Source: Streptomyces rhizoryzae (lineage in GTDB: Bacteria > Actinomycetota > Actinomycetes > Streptomycetales > Streptomycetaceae). From it: 64,000 nt of DNA. This document shows, in pieces, positions 8,466 through 16,209 of this stretch. The notes under the pieces are model-generated. The model searched no databases. It had not been told where the DNA came from and saw only the letters and a list, made by a program, of their open reading frames with translations. The stretch's first letter is position 1, and each line of letters starts with the position of its first letter. The stretch spans positions 31,046 through 95,045 of the forward strand of contig NZ_JALMUV010000033.1 in the NCBI RefSeq assembly GCF_023155275.1, given 5' to 3'. The position numbers and the translations under genes are program-made.

Positions 8466-8843
8466 TCACCGTTCGACCGGGAGGCCCGCTGCTCGCCAGG
8501 CTTGGAAGCCGCCGATCAGGTCCGTTGCGCGGTGGAGGCCGAGGTCGTGCAGGGAGACCGCGGCGAGGCTGGAGGCGTAGCCCTCGTTGCAGACCACCAC
8601 GACCGGGAGATCGTGGTGCGTGGCCTCGGGGAGGCGGTGGTCGCCGGTCGGGTCGAGGCGCCACTCCAGCTCGTTGCGTTCCACGATCAGCGCACCGGGG
8701 ATGGTGCCGTCCCGCTCCCGCAGCCGGGCGTAGCGGATGTCCACCAGCAGCCCGCCGGACTCCCGGACCGCCGCTGCCTCCGCCGGGCCCACCCGGGTCA
8801 GCCCCTGCCGGGCCCGTGCCAGCAGTTCGTCGACCGCGCTCAT
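8466..8843 (-). CDS. Rhodanese-like sulfurtransferase
   Basis: This is a 125-residue single rhodanese domain. LLVDIRYARLRERDGTIPGA (about 32-51) is the start of the fold. VVVVCNEGYASSLAA gives the active-site loop with Cys85 (CNEGYAS), and IGGFQAWRAAGLPV (about 110-123) is the C-terminal signature. Such domains carry sulfane sulfur on the cysteine. The ATG at 8843 overlaps the TGA of the cysteine dioxygenase gene (ATGA), so the two are translationally coupled. A shared role in cysteine sulfur disposal is likely: the dioxygenase makes cysteine sulfinate and the rhodanese may handle sulfur released from it or from persulfides (inference). Confidence 0.93.
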   Translation of the reverse strand: MSAVDELLARARQGLTRVGPAEAAAVRESGGLLVDIRYARLRERDGTIPGALIVERNELEWRLDPTGDHRLPEATHHDLPVVVVCNEGYASSLAAVSLHDLGLHRATDLIGGFQAWRAAGLPVER

Positions 8844-9382
8844 CACCACTCCTCCGGACGTTCGACCTCTTCCAGGCGCAGTACTGCCCCGTTCCGGCTG
8901 TACCGCCGCATCAGTGGCAGCGGCGGGTAGTAGGCGTGCACCGACACCGCGTGGGTGTCGGGGGAGAGGTTGAGCACCTGGTGCACATGGTGCGGGCCGA
9001 ACGCCCGGCCGCGGCCGTCGCGGAGCCGGCGCTCCCGGTCGACACCGTCGGCCAGCTCCAGGGTCTTCCAGCCCTCGGTGGGGATCGCGGCGGCCAGCGA
9101 CTGCTCGGTCAGCTCGCCGGCGGCCGCCGCGAAGGCGCCGCGCGAACCGCCGTGGTCGTGCCACCCGGTGCCGGTACCGGGCGGCCAGCCGATCAGCCAT
9201 GCCTCACTGCCGCCGGGGCCGTCCAGCCGGATCCAGGTACGGCCTTCGGGATCGAGGGGGAGCGCGGCGACCAGGGCCCGGTCGGCGGCGGTGCGGCGGG
9301 CGAAGGCGAGGAGTTCGGCGGCGCTGGGACCGCCGTCGTGCGCGGCGGCACGCGGGCGCACAGGGGTGACTGCTTCGGGCAC
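8843..9382 (-). CDS. Cysteine dioxygenase (type I, cupin fold)
   Basis: The enzyme oxidises L-cysteine to cysteine sulfinate using non-haem iron and O2. The protein has 179 residues. The first cupin motif, GWHDHGGSRGAF (residues 74-84), supplies His75 and His77, and HHVHQVLN (131-138) the third ligand His. The mammalian cross-link cysteine is replaced by Gly, as in bacterial members. The C-terminus has the SVHAYYPPLPLMRRY block of the family. The start is GTG at 9382. It is coupled to the rhodanese gene. Upstream lies a tiny Cys-containing ORF and two stable hairpins (9411-9502) that could act in attenuation. Confidence 0.93.
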   Translation of the reverse strand: MPEAVTPVRPRAAAHDGGPSAAELLAFARRTAADRALVAALPLDPEGRTWIRLDGPGGSEAWLIGWPPGTGTGWHDHGGSRGAFAAAAGELTEQSLAAAIPTEGWKTLELADGVDRERRLRDGRGRAFGPHHVHQVLNLSPDTHAVSVHAYYPPLPLMRRYSRNGAVLRLEEVERPEEW

Positions 9383-9410
9383 GGGAACCGTCCTGAGTGA
9401 TCGTGCGGAG

Positions 9411-9502
9411 GCGCGGCCGCCGGAGGGACCGGAGCGTGGCCGCGCGGGAGAACCGCCGCGGTCAGGCCGCGGCGGGCGGGATCAGCAGAACGGACGACAC
9501 AT
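9411..9502 (-). promoter_or_regulatory. Candidate attenuator: Cys-containing micro-ORF MCRPFC and two hairpins before cysteine dioxygenase
   Basis: On the minus strand, ATG at 9502 opens MCRPFC followed by TGA (9484-9482). Two of its six residues are cysteine, one of them the last codon. Downstream come a GCCGCGG/CCGCGGC stem (9473-9467 with 9461-9455, 5-base loop) and a second 8-bp stem GCGCGGCC/GGCCGCGC (9445-9438 with 9418-9411). The dioxygenase GTG follows at 9382. Cysteine-rich leader peptides that sense cysteine supply are known in actinobacteria. Here the ribosome site of the micro-ORF is weak, so the assignment is speculative. Confidence 0.3.
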
Positions 9503-9560
9503 GCAACCCGCATAGCGGAGCAGGTCCAGGTGGACCCTCCGCCAGAATCGCGAGCTGTGA

Positions 9561-11423
9561 TCAGTCACTCTCGGAGTGAAGCACGGAGCTTCCCGGAGGG
9601 TCAACCGGGTGGGGGAGCGCGACGGGAGCCCCGGGAGCGGACGGGCCGGCCGGCCGGGCACCGTCCCCCGGGGGCGCCGCGGCCGCCTGATCCGCCGCGC
9701 CGTCCGCCGGGTCCGCCGGGCCCACCGGGGCCGCCGGGCCCGCCGCGCCGTCCGCCCCGGGCACCCCGCCGCGCACCGCCTCCGCGCACGCGGTCAGCCC
9801 GTCCGGGCGGACCCCGCCGAGCGCGGCGACCAGATGGCCGTCCGGGCGCACCACCAGCACGGTGTGCGCGGCGGCGCCCGGATACGCCTCGGCGACCAGC
9901 ACCTCGGCCGGCATCGGCAGCGCGGCGGCCGCCTCGGTCAGCCGGGGCATCAGGCCCGCCGACTGCCAGTGCCGCCGGTCCCAGACGCCGGTGCCGGGGG
10001 CCACCAGGACCACCAGCAGCCCCCGCCCGAGCCGGTCCCGCAGCCCCACCGATGCGCCGTCGGACGCGGTGACCGGAACGTCCGCCACCGGCGCCCCCGG
10101 AGCCGTCCCGACCGCCACCTCCCCGGGCAGCCCGGGCGGCACCGCCAGCGGCGTCCGCGGATAGGACGGGGCCGCGCCGAGCGGGCCGCGGCCCAGGTGC
10201 CCGTCGGTCAGCAGGGTGCTGCGGCCGCGCGCCGCGCCCGGCAGCACCGTCCGCCAGCGCACCGCGGCGCCGTCCCGCAGCAGCGGCAGCGCCGAGTCGG
10301 CGGCCCGCAGCCGGGCGGCGACCGCGCCCCGCCGCTCGGCCTGGTAGCTGTCCAGCAGGGTCTCGGTGGCGCCGTGGTGCCAGGCCAGGCCCAGCTTCCA
10401 GGCGAGGTTCCCGGCATCCCGCAGACCCTCGTCCAGCCCCTGGGTGCCCAGCGCGCCCAGCAGATGGGCGGCGTCCCCGGCGAGGAAGGCCCGCCCCCGC
10501 CGCCAGGTCCGGGCCAGCCGGTGGTGGACGGTGTGGACGCCGGTGTCGAGCAGGTCGTAGGGCGGCACCAGGCCGGTGGGCCCGGGCCCGCCCGCGGCCC
10601 CGCCGTCGCCGCTGCCGGGGGCGTCCGCCTCCGCCGCCCAGCCGGCCAGCGAGTCGCGGATCCGGGCCACCAGCGCGTCCGGGGTCACCAGCTCGCGCCC
10701 CGGCGGCAGCAGCCAGTCCAGCCGCCACACCCCGCCGGGCAGCGGGCGGGCGGACACCTCGCTGACCCGGCCGCCGCCGTTCCGGGCCGGCGAACGGTGC
10801 AGCAGCGCCTCGCCCGGCCAGGGGAGTTCGGTGCGCAGCGCGGCCACCGCGTGCCGTTCGACGGCGGTGCGGCCCGGGAAGCGGATGTCGAGCAGTTTGC
10901 GGACGGTGGACCGCGGGCCGTCGCAGCCGACGAGATAACTCCCGCGCCACCACGTGCCGTTGGCGCCCCGGGTCTGCGCGCTGACGCCCTTGGCGTCCTG
11001 TTCGACGGCGGCCAGCCGGCTGCCGGTGACGACCTGGGCGAGCGGTTCGCCGGCCAGCGCGGCACGCAGCGCGCCGGTCAGCGCGTGTTGCGGGAGGTGC
11101 ACCGGGGGCGCGGGCGCGGCAGGCCCCTCCCGGTCCGCGCCGCCGGTGCCGCAGCCGGTGAAGGCGACCCGTTCCAGCAGCCGGCGGCGGCGCATGGTGC
11201 GCCAGGCCGACCAGCGGGCGCCGGCGCTCTCCAGGGCCTCCGCGCAGCCGAGCCGGGCCGCGAACGCCGCGGTGTCCGGGCGCAGCACGACGGTCCGCGC
11301 GAGCCGGGGCTCCTCCTGGCCGCCGGTCTCGTCGAGGACCACGACCGGGACCGCGTGGCGGGTCAGGGCGAGGGCGAGGGTGAGGCCGACCGGGCCGGCC
11401 CCCACCACGATCACCGGCTCCAC
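9561..11423 (-). CDS. FAD-dependent aromatic monooxygenase (PHBH/RdmE type)
   Basis: This is a 620-residue flavin hydroxylase. MEPVIVVGAGPVGLTLALAL is the N-terminal FAD-binding Rossmann motif. GCDGPRSTVRKLLDI (near residue 170) is the DG motif region, and RGRAFLAGDAAHLLGALGTQGLDEGLRDAGNLAWKL (split here by description) gives the GD motif and a variant of the substrate-pocket GQG loop (GTQG). A thioredoxin-like C-terminal region (VLVAPGTGVWDRRHWQSAGL to HTVLVVRPDGHLV) is typical of the polyketide-hydroxylase subfamily, and an Ala/Pro tail ends it. The GTG at 11423 follows GGGAG at 7 bases. It stands alone with no biosynthetic cluster around, so its substrate is unknown. A Trp-rich insert is absent. 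Confidence 0.85.
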   Translation of the reverse strand: MEPVIVVGAGPVGLTLALALTRHAVPVVVLDETGGQEEPRLARTVVLRPDTAAFAARLGCAEALESAGARWSAWRTMRRRRLLERVAFTGCGTGGADREGPAAPAPPVHLPQHALTGALRAALAGEPLAQVVTGSRLAAVEQDAKGVSAQTRGANGTWWRGSYLVGCDGPRSTVRKLLDIRFPGRTAVERHAVAALRTELPWPGEALLHRSPARNGGGRVSEVSARPLPGGVWRLDWLLPPGRELVTPDALVARIRDSLAGWAAEADAPGSGDGGAAGGPGPTGLVPPYDLLDTGVHTVHHRLARTWRRGRAFLAGDAAHLLGALGTQGLDEGLRDAGNLAWKLGLAWHHGATETLLDSYQAERRGAVAARLRAADSALPLLRDGAAVRWRTVLPGAARGRSTLLTDGHLGRGPLGAAPSYPRTPLAVPPGLPGEVAVGTAPGAPVADVPVTASDGASVGLRDRLGRGLLVVLVAPGTGVWDRRHWQSAGLMPRLTEAAAALPMPAEVLVAEAYPGAAAHTVLVVRPDGHLVAALGGVRPDGLTACAEAVRGGVPGADGAAGPAAPVGPADPADGAADQAAAAPPGDGARPAGPSAPGAPVALPHPVDPPGSSVLHSESD

Positions 11424-11533
11424 GGGGCGGCTCCCTGGATCCGGCGGTACGTACGGGACGTGCGGGAACGGGCGGTGGGCGGCCGGTGCGTGATCACACA
11501 GCGTATGCAACCCACTGCGGCGGCCCTCGTCAA

Positions 11534-11573
11534 GTGACGGAGGCGGTGGCGCCGTTGCCACCGCCTCCGTCAC
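11534..11573. terminator. Strong hairpin terminator after gluD
   Basis: A perfect 17-bp stem (11534-11550 with 11557-11573, arms beginning GTGACGGAGG and ending CCTCCGTCAC) encloses a 6-base loop GCCGTT. It lies 35 bases past the gluD stop on the minus strand and before the monooxygenase gene, so it probably ends the glu operon. Confidence 0.75.
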
Positions 11574-11607
11574 GGTCCGCTTCCGGCCGCGCGCGGCCGG
11601 CGTCCCG

Positions 11608-12543
11608 TCAGTCCTTCGCGGGGGCCGGGGCCTCCGAGGCCGGGCCCGCGGCGTCCGTGGCGCCGGCGGCCGCCACCGGCTCGGCGGCCGCGGCCACCCC
11701 GATGCCGGTCCGGGTCCGCCGCCCGCGCCGCTCGATCCAGTTGGCCAGGCCGGACAGCGCCAGGCACATCGCCACGTAGATGCTGCCGATGACGATGATC
11801 ACCGGGATGTAGGTGTCGTTCCCGTTCACGATGATGTTGGTGCTCATCAGGCGGGCGGTGTAGAGGAGTTCCTCGTAGGTGACGATGTAGCCGAGCGAGG
11901 TGTCCTTCAGGGTCACCACCAGCTGGCTGATGATCGTCGGCAGCATCGCCCGGACCGCCTGCGGGATCAGCACGGTGGTCATGACCTGCGTCTTGCTCAT
12001 GCCCAGCGCGTACGCGGCTTCCCGCTGGCCCTTGGGGACGGCGTTGATGCCGGCCCGCAGCACTTCGGCCTGCACCGAACCGTTGTAGACCGTCAGCCCC
12101 GCGACCAGCGCCCAGAACTGCGGCTGGCTGCCGGACAGGCCCAGCGCGTCCCGGTTGCTCAGCAGGATGACCCACAGGGCGTAGATGGTGATCAGCAGCG
12201 GGACCGCGCGGAACAGCTCGATGAATCCGGTGGCGAACCAGCGGACCGGCTTGTGGTCGGAGAGCCGGGCCACCGCCAGCAGCAGGCCCAGGACCAGCGA
12301 CAGCACACCGGCCACCGCGAAGACCTGGAGGGTCGCCAGGACGCCGTCGCGGATGCCGGTGCGGACCCCGGCGTAGTTGAAGATCTGCCAGACCGCCGGG
12401 TCCAGCTGGCCCTTGGCGTTCAGCCGCAGGACCGCGAAGGCGACCAGCCCCAGCACTGCCAGGACGCCGACCACGCTGTAGACGCGGTTGCGGGCCTTCG
12501 CCCTCGGCCCCGGCACGTCGTAGAGGACGCTCGCACCACTCAT
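11608..12543 (-). CDS. gluD: Glutamate ABC transporter permease GluD
   Basis: This 311-residue inner-membrane permease belongs to the HisM/GltK type. Hydrophobic segments start at about 20 (VYSVVGVLAVLGLVAFAVL), 75 (VFAVAGVLSLVLGLLLAVA), 110 and later. The EAA loop that contacts the ATPase is KGQREAAYALGMSKTQVMTTVLIPQA (described in two parts: KGQREAAYALGM and TVLIPQAVR). The C-terminal tail is Ala-rich. The ATG at 12543 follows GAGGTAAGGGC. It is the last gene of gluABCD, read leftward. By synteny with S. coelicolor (SCO5774-5777, from memory) the substrate is glutamate; specificity cannot be read from the permease itself. Confidence 0.9.
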   Translation of the reverse strand: MSGASVLYDVPGPRAKARNRVYSVVGVLAVLGLVAFAVLRLNAKGQLDPAVWQIFNYAGVRTGIRDGVLATLQVFAVAGVLSLVLGLLLAVARLSDHKPVRWFATGFIELFRAVPLLITIYALWVILLSNRDALGLSGSQPQFWALVAGLTVYNGSVQAEVLRAGINAVPKGQREAAYALGMSKTQVMTTVLIPQAVRAMLPTIISQLVVTLKDTSLGYIVTYEELLYTARLMSTNIIVNGNDTYIPVIIVIGSIYVAMCLALSGLANWIERRGRRTRTGIGVAAAAEPVAAAGATDAAGPASEAPAPAKD

Positions 12544-12634
12544 GCCCTTACCTCGCTTCGTCCCGCCCCGCCGGTGCGCGGCGACGGCGCCCTTCGGTCC
12601 GTGTCGTTCCTGGTGTTCCGGCCGTCGTGTGCGT

Positions 12635-13282
12635 TCACCGGGCGACCCCCAGCCGGCGCTCCACCAGCCGGAACAGGCCGCTGATCGAGAAGGTGATGAC
12701 GAGGTAGGCCAGCGCCGTCCACAGGAAGATCCAGGCGATCGCGTAGCCCTTGTCGTTGAGCAGCTTGGAGACGTTGAACAGCTCGCCGTAGCCGAACGCG
12801 CCGGCGATCGCGGAGTTCTTGGTGAGCGCGATGATGATGCTGCTCAGCGGCGGGATCACGGTCCGGGTCGCCTGCGGCAGGACGACCATCCGCAGGGTCT
12901 GGGCGAAGGTCATGCCCAGGCTGCGGGCCGCCTCCGCCTGCCCCAGCGGCACGGTGGTGATACCGGCCCGCACCGCCTCGCACACGAACGAGGAGGTGTA
13001 GAAGCCGAGCGCCAGCGTCCCCAGGACGTACGGGCTGGCGCCCTGGAAGAGGATCTGCGGCACGACGAAGAACGCGACCAGGAAGAGCAGCGTCAGCGGC
13101 GTGTTGCGCAGCACCGTCACCCAGGCCGTGCCGAAGGCGCGCAGCGGCGGGACCGGCGAGACCCGGAAACCGGCTATGAGCACGCCGAGCACCAGCGCGA
13201 GCAGGGCGCTGGACACGGTGATCGCCAGGGTTCCGAGGAACCCGTCCCGGAACTCGGGCAGGTAATCGAGGAGTACGTTCAT
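12635..13282 (-). CDS. gluC: Glutamate ABC transporter permease GluC
   Basis: This 215-residue His/Glu/Gln/Arg/opine-type permease has about five membrane segments (for example FLGTLAITVSSALLALVLGV at 15-34 and LFLVAFFVVPQILF at about 64). Its EAA loop is LGQAEAARSLGMTFAQTLRM followed by VVLPQATR. It pairs with GluD as the two half-permeases of the importer. The ATG at 13282 follows GGAGACCCC. Gaps of about 120 and 90 bases separate it from gluB and gluD, and all are on the same strand as one operon. Confidence 0.92.
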   Translation of the reverse strand: MNVLLDYLPEFRDGFLGTLAITVSSALLALVLGVLIAGFRVSPVPPLRAFGTAWVTVLRNTPLTLLFLVAFFVVPQILFQGASPYVLGTLALGFYTSSFVCEAVRAGITTVPLGQAEAARSLGMTFAQTLRMVVLPQATRTVIPPLSSIIIALTKNSAIAGAFGYGELFNVSKLLNDKGYAIAWIFLWTALAYLVITFSISGLFRLVERRLGVAR

Positions 13283-13401
13283 GGGGTCTCCGCGGTAGCG
13301 GTCGGGTCGGCGGCGGGATGGCGGCGGGCGGAAGACGGCGCGCCCCGTACACCCGCCGCGGCGGGCGTACGGGGCGGCGCTGTCCGGTGGGTGCGCTGCG
13401 C

Positions 13402-14313
13402 CTAGTAGCGCGGCAGCGGCGTCTCCGGCGCGACGTACGGGGAGCCGGACTTGCCGAGCGTGCCCTCGTACGCCTTCTTGTAGTCGCCGTTCTTGATGTG
13501 GTTCTCCAGCGCGGTGGTGATCGCGTCGCGCAGGGCCTTGTCGTCCTTGTTCATGCCGACGCCGTAGGGCTCCTTGGTGAAGGGCTTGCCGACGACCCGC
13601 AGCTTCTCGGGGCGCTGGGCGGCGTAGCCCTTGAGGATCGCGTCGTCGGTGGTGACCGCGTCGACCGACCCGTCCAGCAGGGACTTCACGCAGTCCGAGT
13701 ACTTCGACAGCTCCGTGGTGACCGCGCCGTACTTGGGCTTCTTGATCTCCTGGAGCGGGGTGGAGCCGACGATCGAGCAGACCTTCTTGCCCTTGAGGGC
13801 GTCCGGCCCGGTGATGGCCTTGTCGTCCTTGCGGACCAGCAGGTCGGCGCCGGCGGTGTAGTACGGGCCCGCGAAGCCGACCTGCTTCTTGCGCTCGTCG
13901 TTGATGGTGTACGTACCGACGTAGTAGTCGACCTGACCCTTGGAGATGGTGGTCTCGCGGATGTTGGAGTCGATGGTGTCGAACTTGATCTGCTTCTCGG
14001 AGAAGCCGAGGTCGGCCGCGATCATCTTGGCGACCTCGATGTCGAAACCGGAGTACTTGTTGGTCGCCGGGTCCTTGAAACCGAGGAACGGCTGGTCGGC
14101 CTTGACGCCGATGGTGATCTGACCGGCCTTCTGCGCCTTCTTCAGCGTCGCCGAGTCGATCTTCACGTCCTTGGCGACCGGGTACGTGCCGCTGAAGACC
14201 TCGGCGCCGGGCTGCTTGTCGCCCGCCGTACCGGACTGGCCCCCGCACGCGGTCGCCGTCGCCGCCAGCGCGAGCACCACCGCGCCCGCCGCAGCCGTCT
14301 TACGCATCCTCAT
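13402..14313 (-). CDS. gluB: Glutamate-binding lipoprotein GluB
   Basis: This 303-residue extracytoplasmic binding protein opens with a lipoprotein signal, MRMRKTAAAGAVVLALAATATACGG, described here as a basic n-region, an Ala-rich core and a lipidated Cys at about 24. The mature part is the SBP_bac_3 fold: GQITIGVKADQPFLGFKD, YSGFDIEVAKMIAADLGF, TIDSNIRETTISKGQVDYYV and FAGPYYTAGADLLV are the usual ligand-contact strands. The ATG at 14313 is chosen over upstream in-frame ATGs because AAAGGA lies 8 bases ahead and the signal peptide starts there. It delivers substrate to GluC/GluD/GluA. Confidence 0.93.
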   Translation of the reverse strand: MRMRKTAAAGAVVLALAATATACGGQSGTAGDKQPGAEVFSGTYPVAKDVKIDSATLKKAQKAGQITIGVKADQPFLGFKDPATNKYSGFDIEVAKMIAADLGFSEKQIKFDTIDSNIRETTISKGQVDYYVGTYTINDERKKQVGFAGPYYTAGADLLVRKDDKAITGPDALKGKKVCSIVGSTPLQEIKKPKYGAVTTELSKYSDCVKSLLDGSVDAVTTDDAILKGYAAQRPEKLRVVGKPFTKEPYGVGMNKDDKALRDAITTALENHIKNGDYKKAYEGTLGKSGSPYVAPETPLPRY

Positions 14314-14369
14314 GGTGAACATCCTTTGAATCAGGCGGTGTTGGCAATCATGGTGGCCCAACCGCGGCC

Positions 14370-15155
14370 TCAGTGGTGGAGGATCTTCGACAGGAAGTCC
14401 TTCGCCCGGTCGCTGCGCGGGTTGTCGAAGAACTGCGTCGGCTCGGCCTCTTCGATGATCTTGCCGTCCGCCATGAAGACGACCCGGTTCGCCGCGGAGC
14501 GGGCGAACCCCATCTCGTGGGTGACCACGACCATGGTCATGCCCTCCCGGGCGAGCTGCTGCATGACCTCCAGCACCTCGTTGATCATCTCCGGGTCCAG
14601 CGCCGAGGTCGGCTCGTCGAAGAGCATCACCTTCGGGTCCATCGCCAGCGCGCGGGCGATCGCCACCCGCTGCTGCTGGCCGCCGGAGAGCTGGGCGGGG
14701 TACTTCTCCGCCTGGGCGCCGACGCCGACCCGGTCGAGCAGCGTGCGGGCCTTCTTCTCCGCGGCCGCCTTCTCCGTCCTGCGGACCTTGGTCTGGCCCA
14801 GCATCACGTTCTCCAGCACCGTCTTGTGCGCGAAGAGGTTGAAGGACTGGAACACCATGCCCACATCGGCGCGCAGCCGGGCCAGTTCGCGGCCCTCCTG
14901 CGGCAGCGGCTTGCCGTCGATGGCGATGGTGCCGGTGTCTATGGTCTCCAGGCGGTTGATCGTGCGGCAGAGGGTGGACTTGCCGGACCCGGAGGGGCCG
15001 ATCACCACCACCACCTCACCGCGCCGGATCGTCAGGTTGATGTCCTGGAGCACGTGCAGCGCGCCGAAGTGCTTGTTCACCTTGTCCAGCACGACCAACG
15101 GGTCCCCCGCGGGCGCGGCACCCCCGGCGTTCTCGGTCACCGGTACTTCGCTCAT
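14370..15155 (-). CDS. gluA: Glutamate ABC transporter ATPase GluA
   Basis: This 261-residue polar-amino-acid ABC ATPase has Walker A GPSGSGKSTLCRTIN (near residue 53), the Q-loop VFQSFNLFAHKTV, the signature LSGGQQQRVAIARALAM, Walker B VMLFDEPTSALDPE, and the H-loop VVVTHEMGFA. It is the first gene of gluABCD. The ATG at 15155 follows GGAGGACGGAG. The leader contains a 28-base inverted repeat (15193-15220), and the divergent gene encodes the response regulator GluR, which as I recall controls this operon in S. coelicolor. Confidence 0.95.
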   Translation of the reverse strand: MSEVPVTENAGGAAPAGDPLVVLDKVNKHFGALHVLQDINLTIRRGEVVVVIGPSGSGKSTLCRTINRLETIDTGTIAIDGKPLPQEGRELARLRADVGMVFQSFNLFAHKTVLENVMLGQTKVRRTEKAAAEKKARTLLDRVGVGAQAEKYPAQLSGGQQQRVAIARALAMDPKVMLFDEPTSALDPEMINEVLEVMQQLAREGMTMVVVTHEMGFARSAANRVVFMADGKIIEEAEPTQFFDNPRSDRAKDFLSKILHH

Positions 15156-15192
15156 CGGCGTACAGCTCCGTCCTCCTCGGTTGGGAGGACCC

Positions 15193-15220
15193 TAATGACG
15201 CCCCGCGACCAGCGTCATTA
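15193..15220. promoter_or_regulatory. Inverted repeat operator upstream of gluABCD
   Basis: TAATGACGC (15193-15201) and GCGTCATTA (15212-15220) are perfect 9-base arms 10 bases apart, about 40 bases before the gluA start and in front of divergent gluR. An arm-to-arm distance of 19 bases (about two helical turns) suits a dimeric regulator. GluR is the obvious candidate (inference). It could instead overlap the transcription start. Confidence 0.6.
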
Positions 15221-15435
15221 CATCTGAGGGAGAATTGAGCATAACGATCCGGCCGCAAACGGACACACGGGGTGAAGACCGGTGCGGCCCGGCCGCGCCG
15301 CGGTCACCGTCCGTGTCCCGGCGGCGTACCGGCTGGGTAACGGATCGCGGTCCGGAGGGGGCCGCCCCTTGACGGGCGGGCCGCCCATCGCCGTAGATGC
15401 CCTGTGGCCCGTAAGCGCACCGGGAGGAGGGCCGG

Positions 15436-16194
15436 ATGAGACTGCTGCTCGTCGAGGACGATGACCACGTCGCCGCGGCGCTGTCCGCGGTGCTGGCCCG
15501 GCACGGCCTGACCGTCGTGCACGCCCGCAGCGGCGGGGAGGCGCTACAGGCCCTGCTGCCCGACGACGCCGAGCCGTTCGCGGTGGTGCTGCTCGACCTC
15601 GGCCTGCCCGACCAGGACGGCTTCGAGGTGTGCGGCCGGATCCGCAAGGTCTCGGCCACGCCGGTCATCATGGTCACCGCGCGCGCCGACGTCCGCTCCC
15701 GGATACACGGCCTCAACCTCGGCGCCGACGACTACGTCGTCAAGCCCTACGACACCGGTGAGCTCCTCGCCCGGATCCACGCGGTGAGCCGGCGCACCGC
15801 CACCGGGGCCCCGGCCGGACCGGCCGGCGGCACCGAGCAGCCCCCCGACGACGGCGGCCCCCGCGAACCCCTCCGGCTCGGCCCGCTCGCCATCGAACTC
15901 CCCACCCGTCAGGTGGTGGTGGACGGTGCCGCGGTCCCGCTCACCCGCAAGGAGTTCGACCTGCTCGCCCTGCTCGCGCAGCGCCCCGGGGTGGTCTTCC
16001 GCCGGGAGCAGATCATCAGTGAGGTGTGGCGGACGAGCTGGGAGGGCACCGGCCGCACCCTGGAGGTGCACATCGCCTCGCTCCGCGCCAAGCTGCGGAT
16101 GCCGGCGCTGATCGAGACGGTCCGCGGGGTCGGCTACCGCCTGGTCGTGCCGGCCGCGGGCCCGGCCGCGGGCGCCCGCCCGGCCGCCCCCTGA
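15436..16194 (+). CDS. gluR: OmpR-family response regulator GluR
   Basis: This is a 252-residue protein. The receiver domain (1-115) has acidic residues EDDD near the start, phospho-acceptor Asp in VVLLDLGLPDQDGFEV, and the conserved Lys in DYVVKPYDTGELLARI. An Ala/Gly/Pro linker (about 118-145) leads to an OmpR/PhoB winged helix with TRKEFDLLALLAQRPGVVF, REQIISEVW and TLEVHIASLRAKL, ending GVGYRLVVP. The ATG at 15436 follows GGAGGAGGG. The kinase gene gluK starts 15 bases downstream. The pair matches GluR-GluK, reported to sense glutamate and drive gluABCD in S. coelicolor (memory). Confidence 0.93.
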   Translation: MRLLLVEDDDHVAAALSAVLARHGLTVVHARSGGEALQALLPDDAEPFAVVLLDLGLPDQDGFEVCGRIRKVSATPVIMVTARADVRSRIHGLNLGADDYVVKPYDTGELLARIHAVSRRTATGAPAGPAGGTEQPPDDGGPREPLRLGPLAIELPTRQVVVDGAAVPLTRKEFDLLALLAQRPGVVFRREQIISEVWRTSWEGTGRTLEVHIASLRAKLRMPALIETVRGVGYRLVVPAAGPAAGARPAAP

Positions 16195-16209
16195 CGGCTG
16201 CCCCGGGCC

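Noticed and set aside
11480..11573. Longer N-terminus of the FAD monooxygenase
   Set aside because: It would run through the glu-operon terminator hairpin. The GTG at 11423 with GGGAG places the FAD motif at the very start, as normal.
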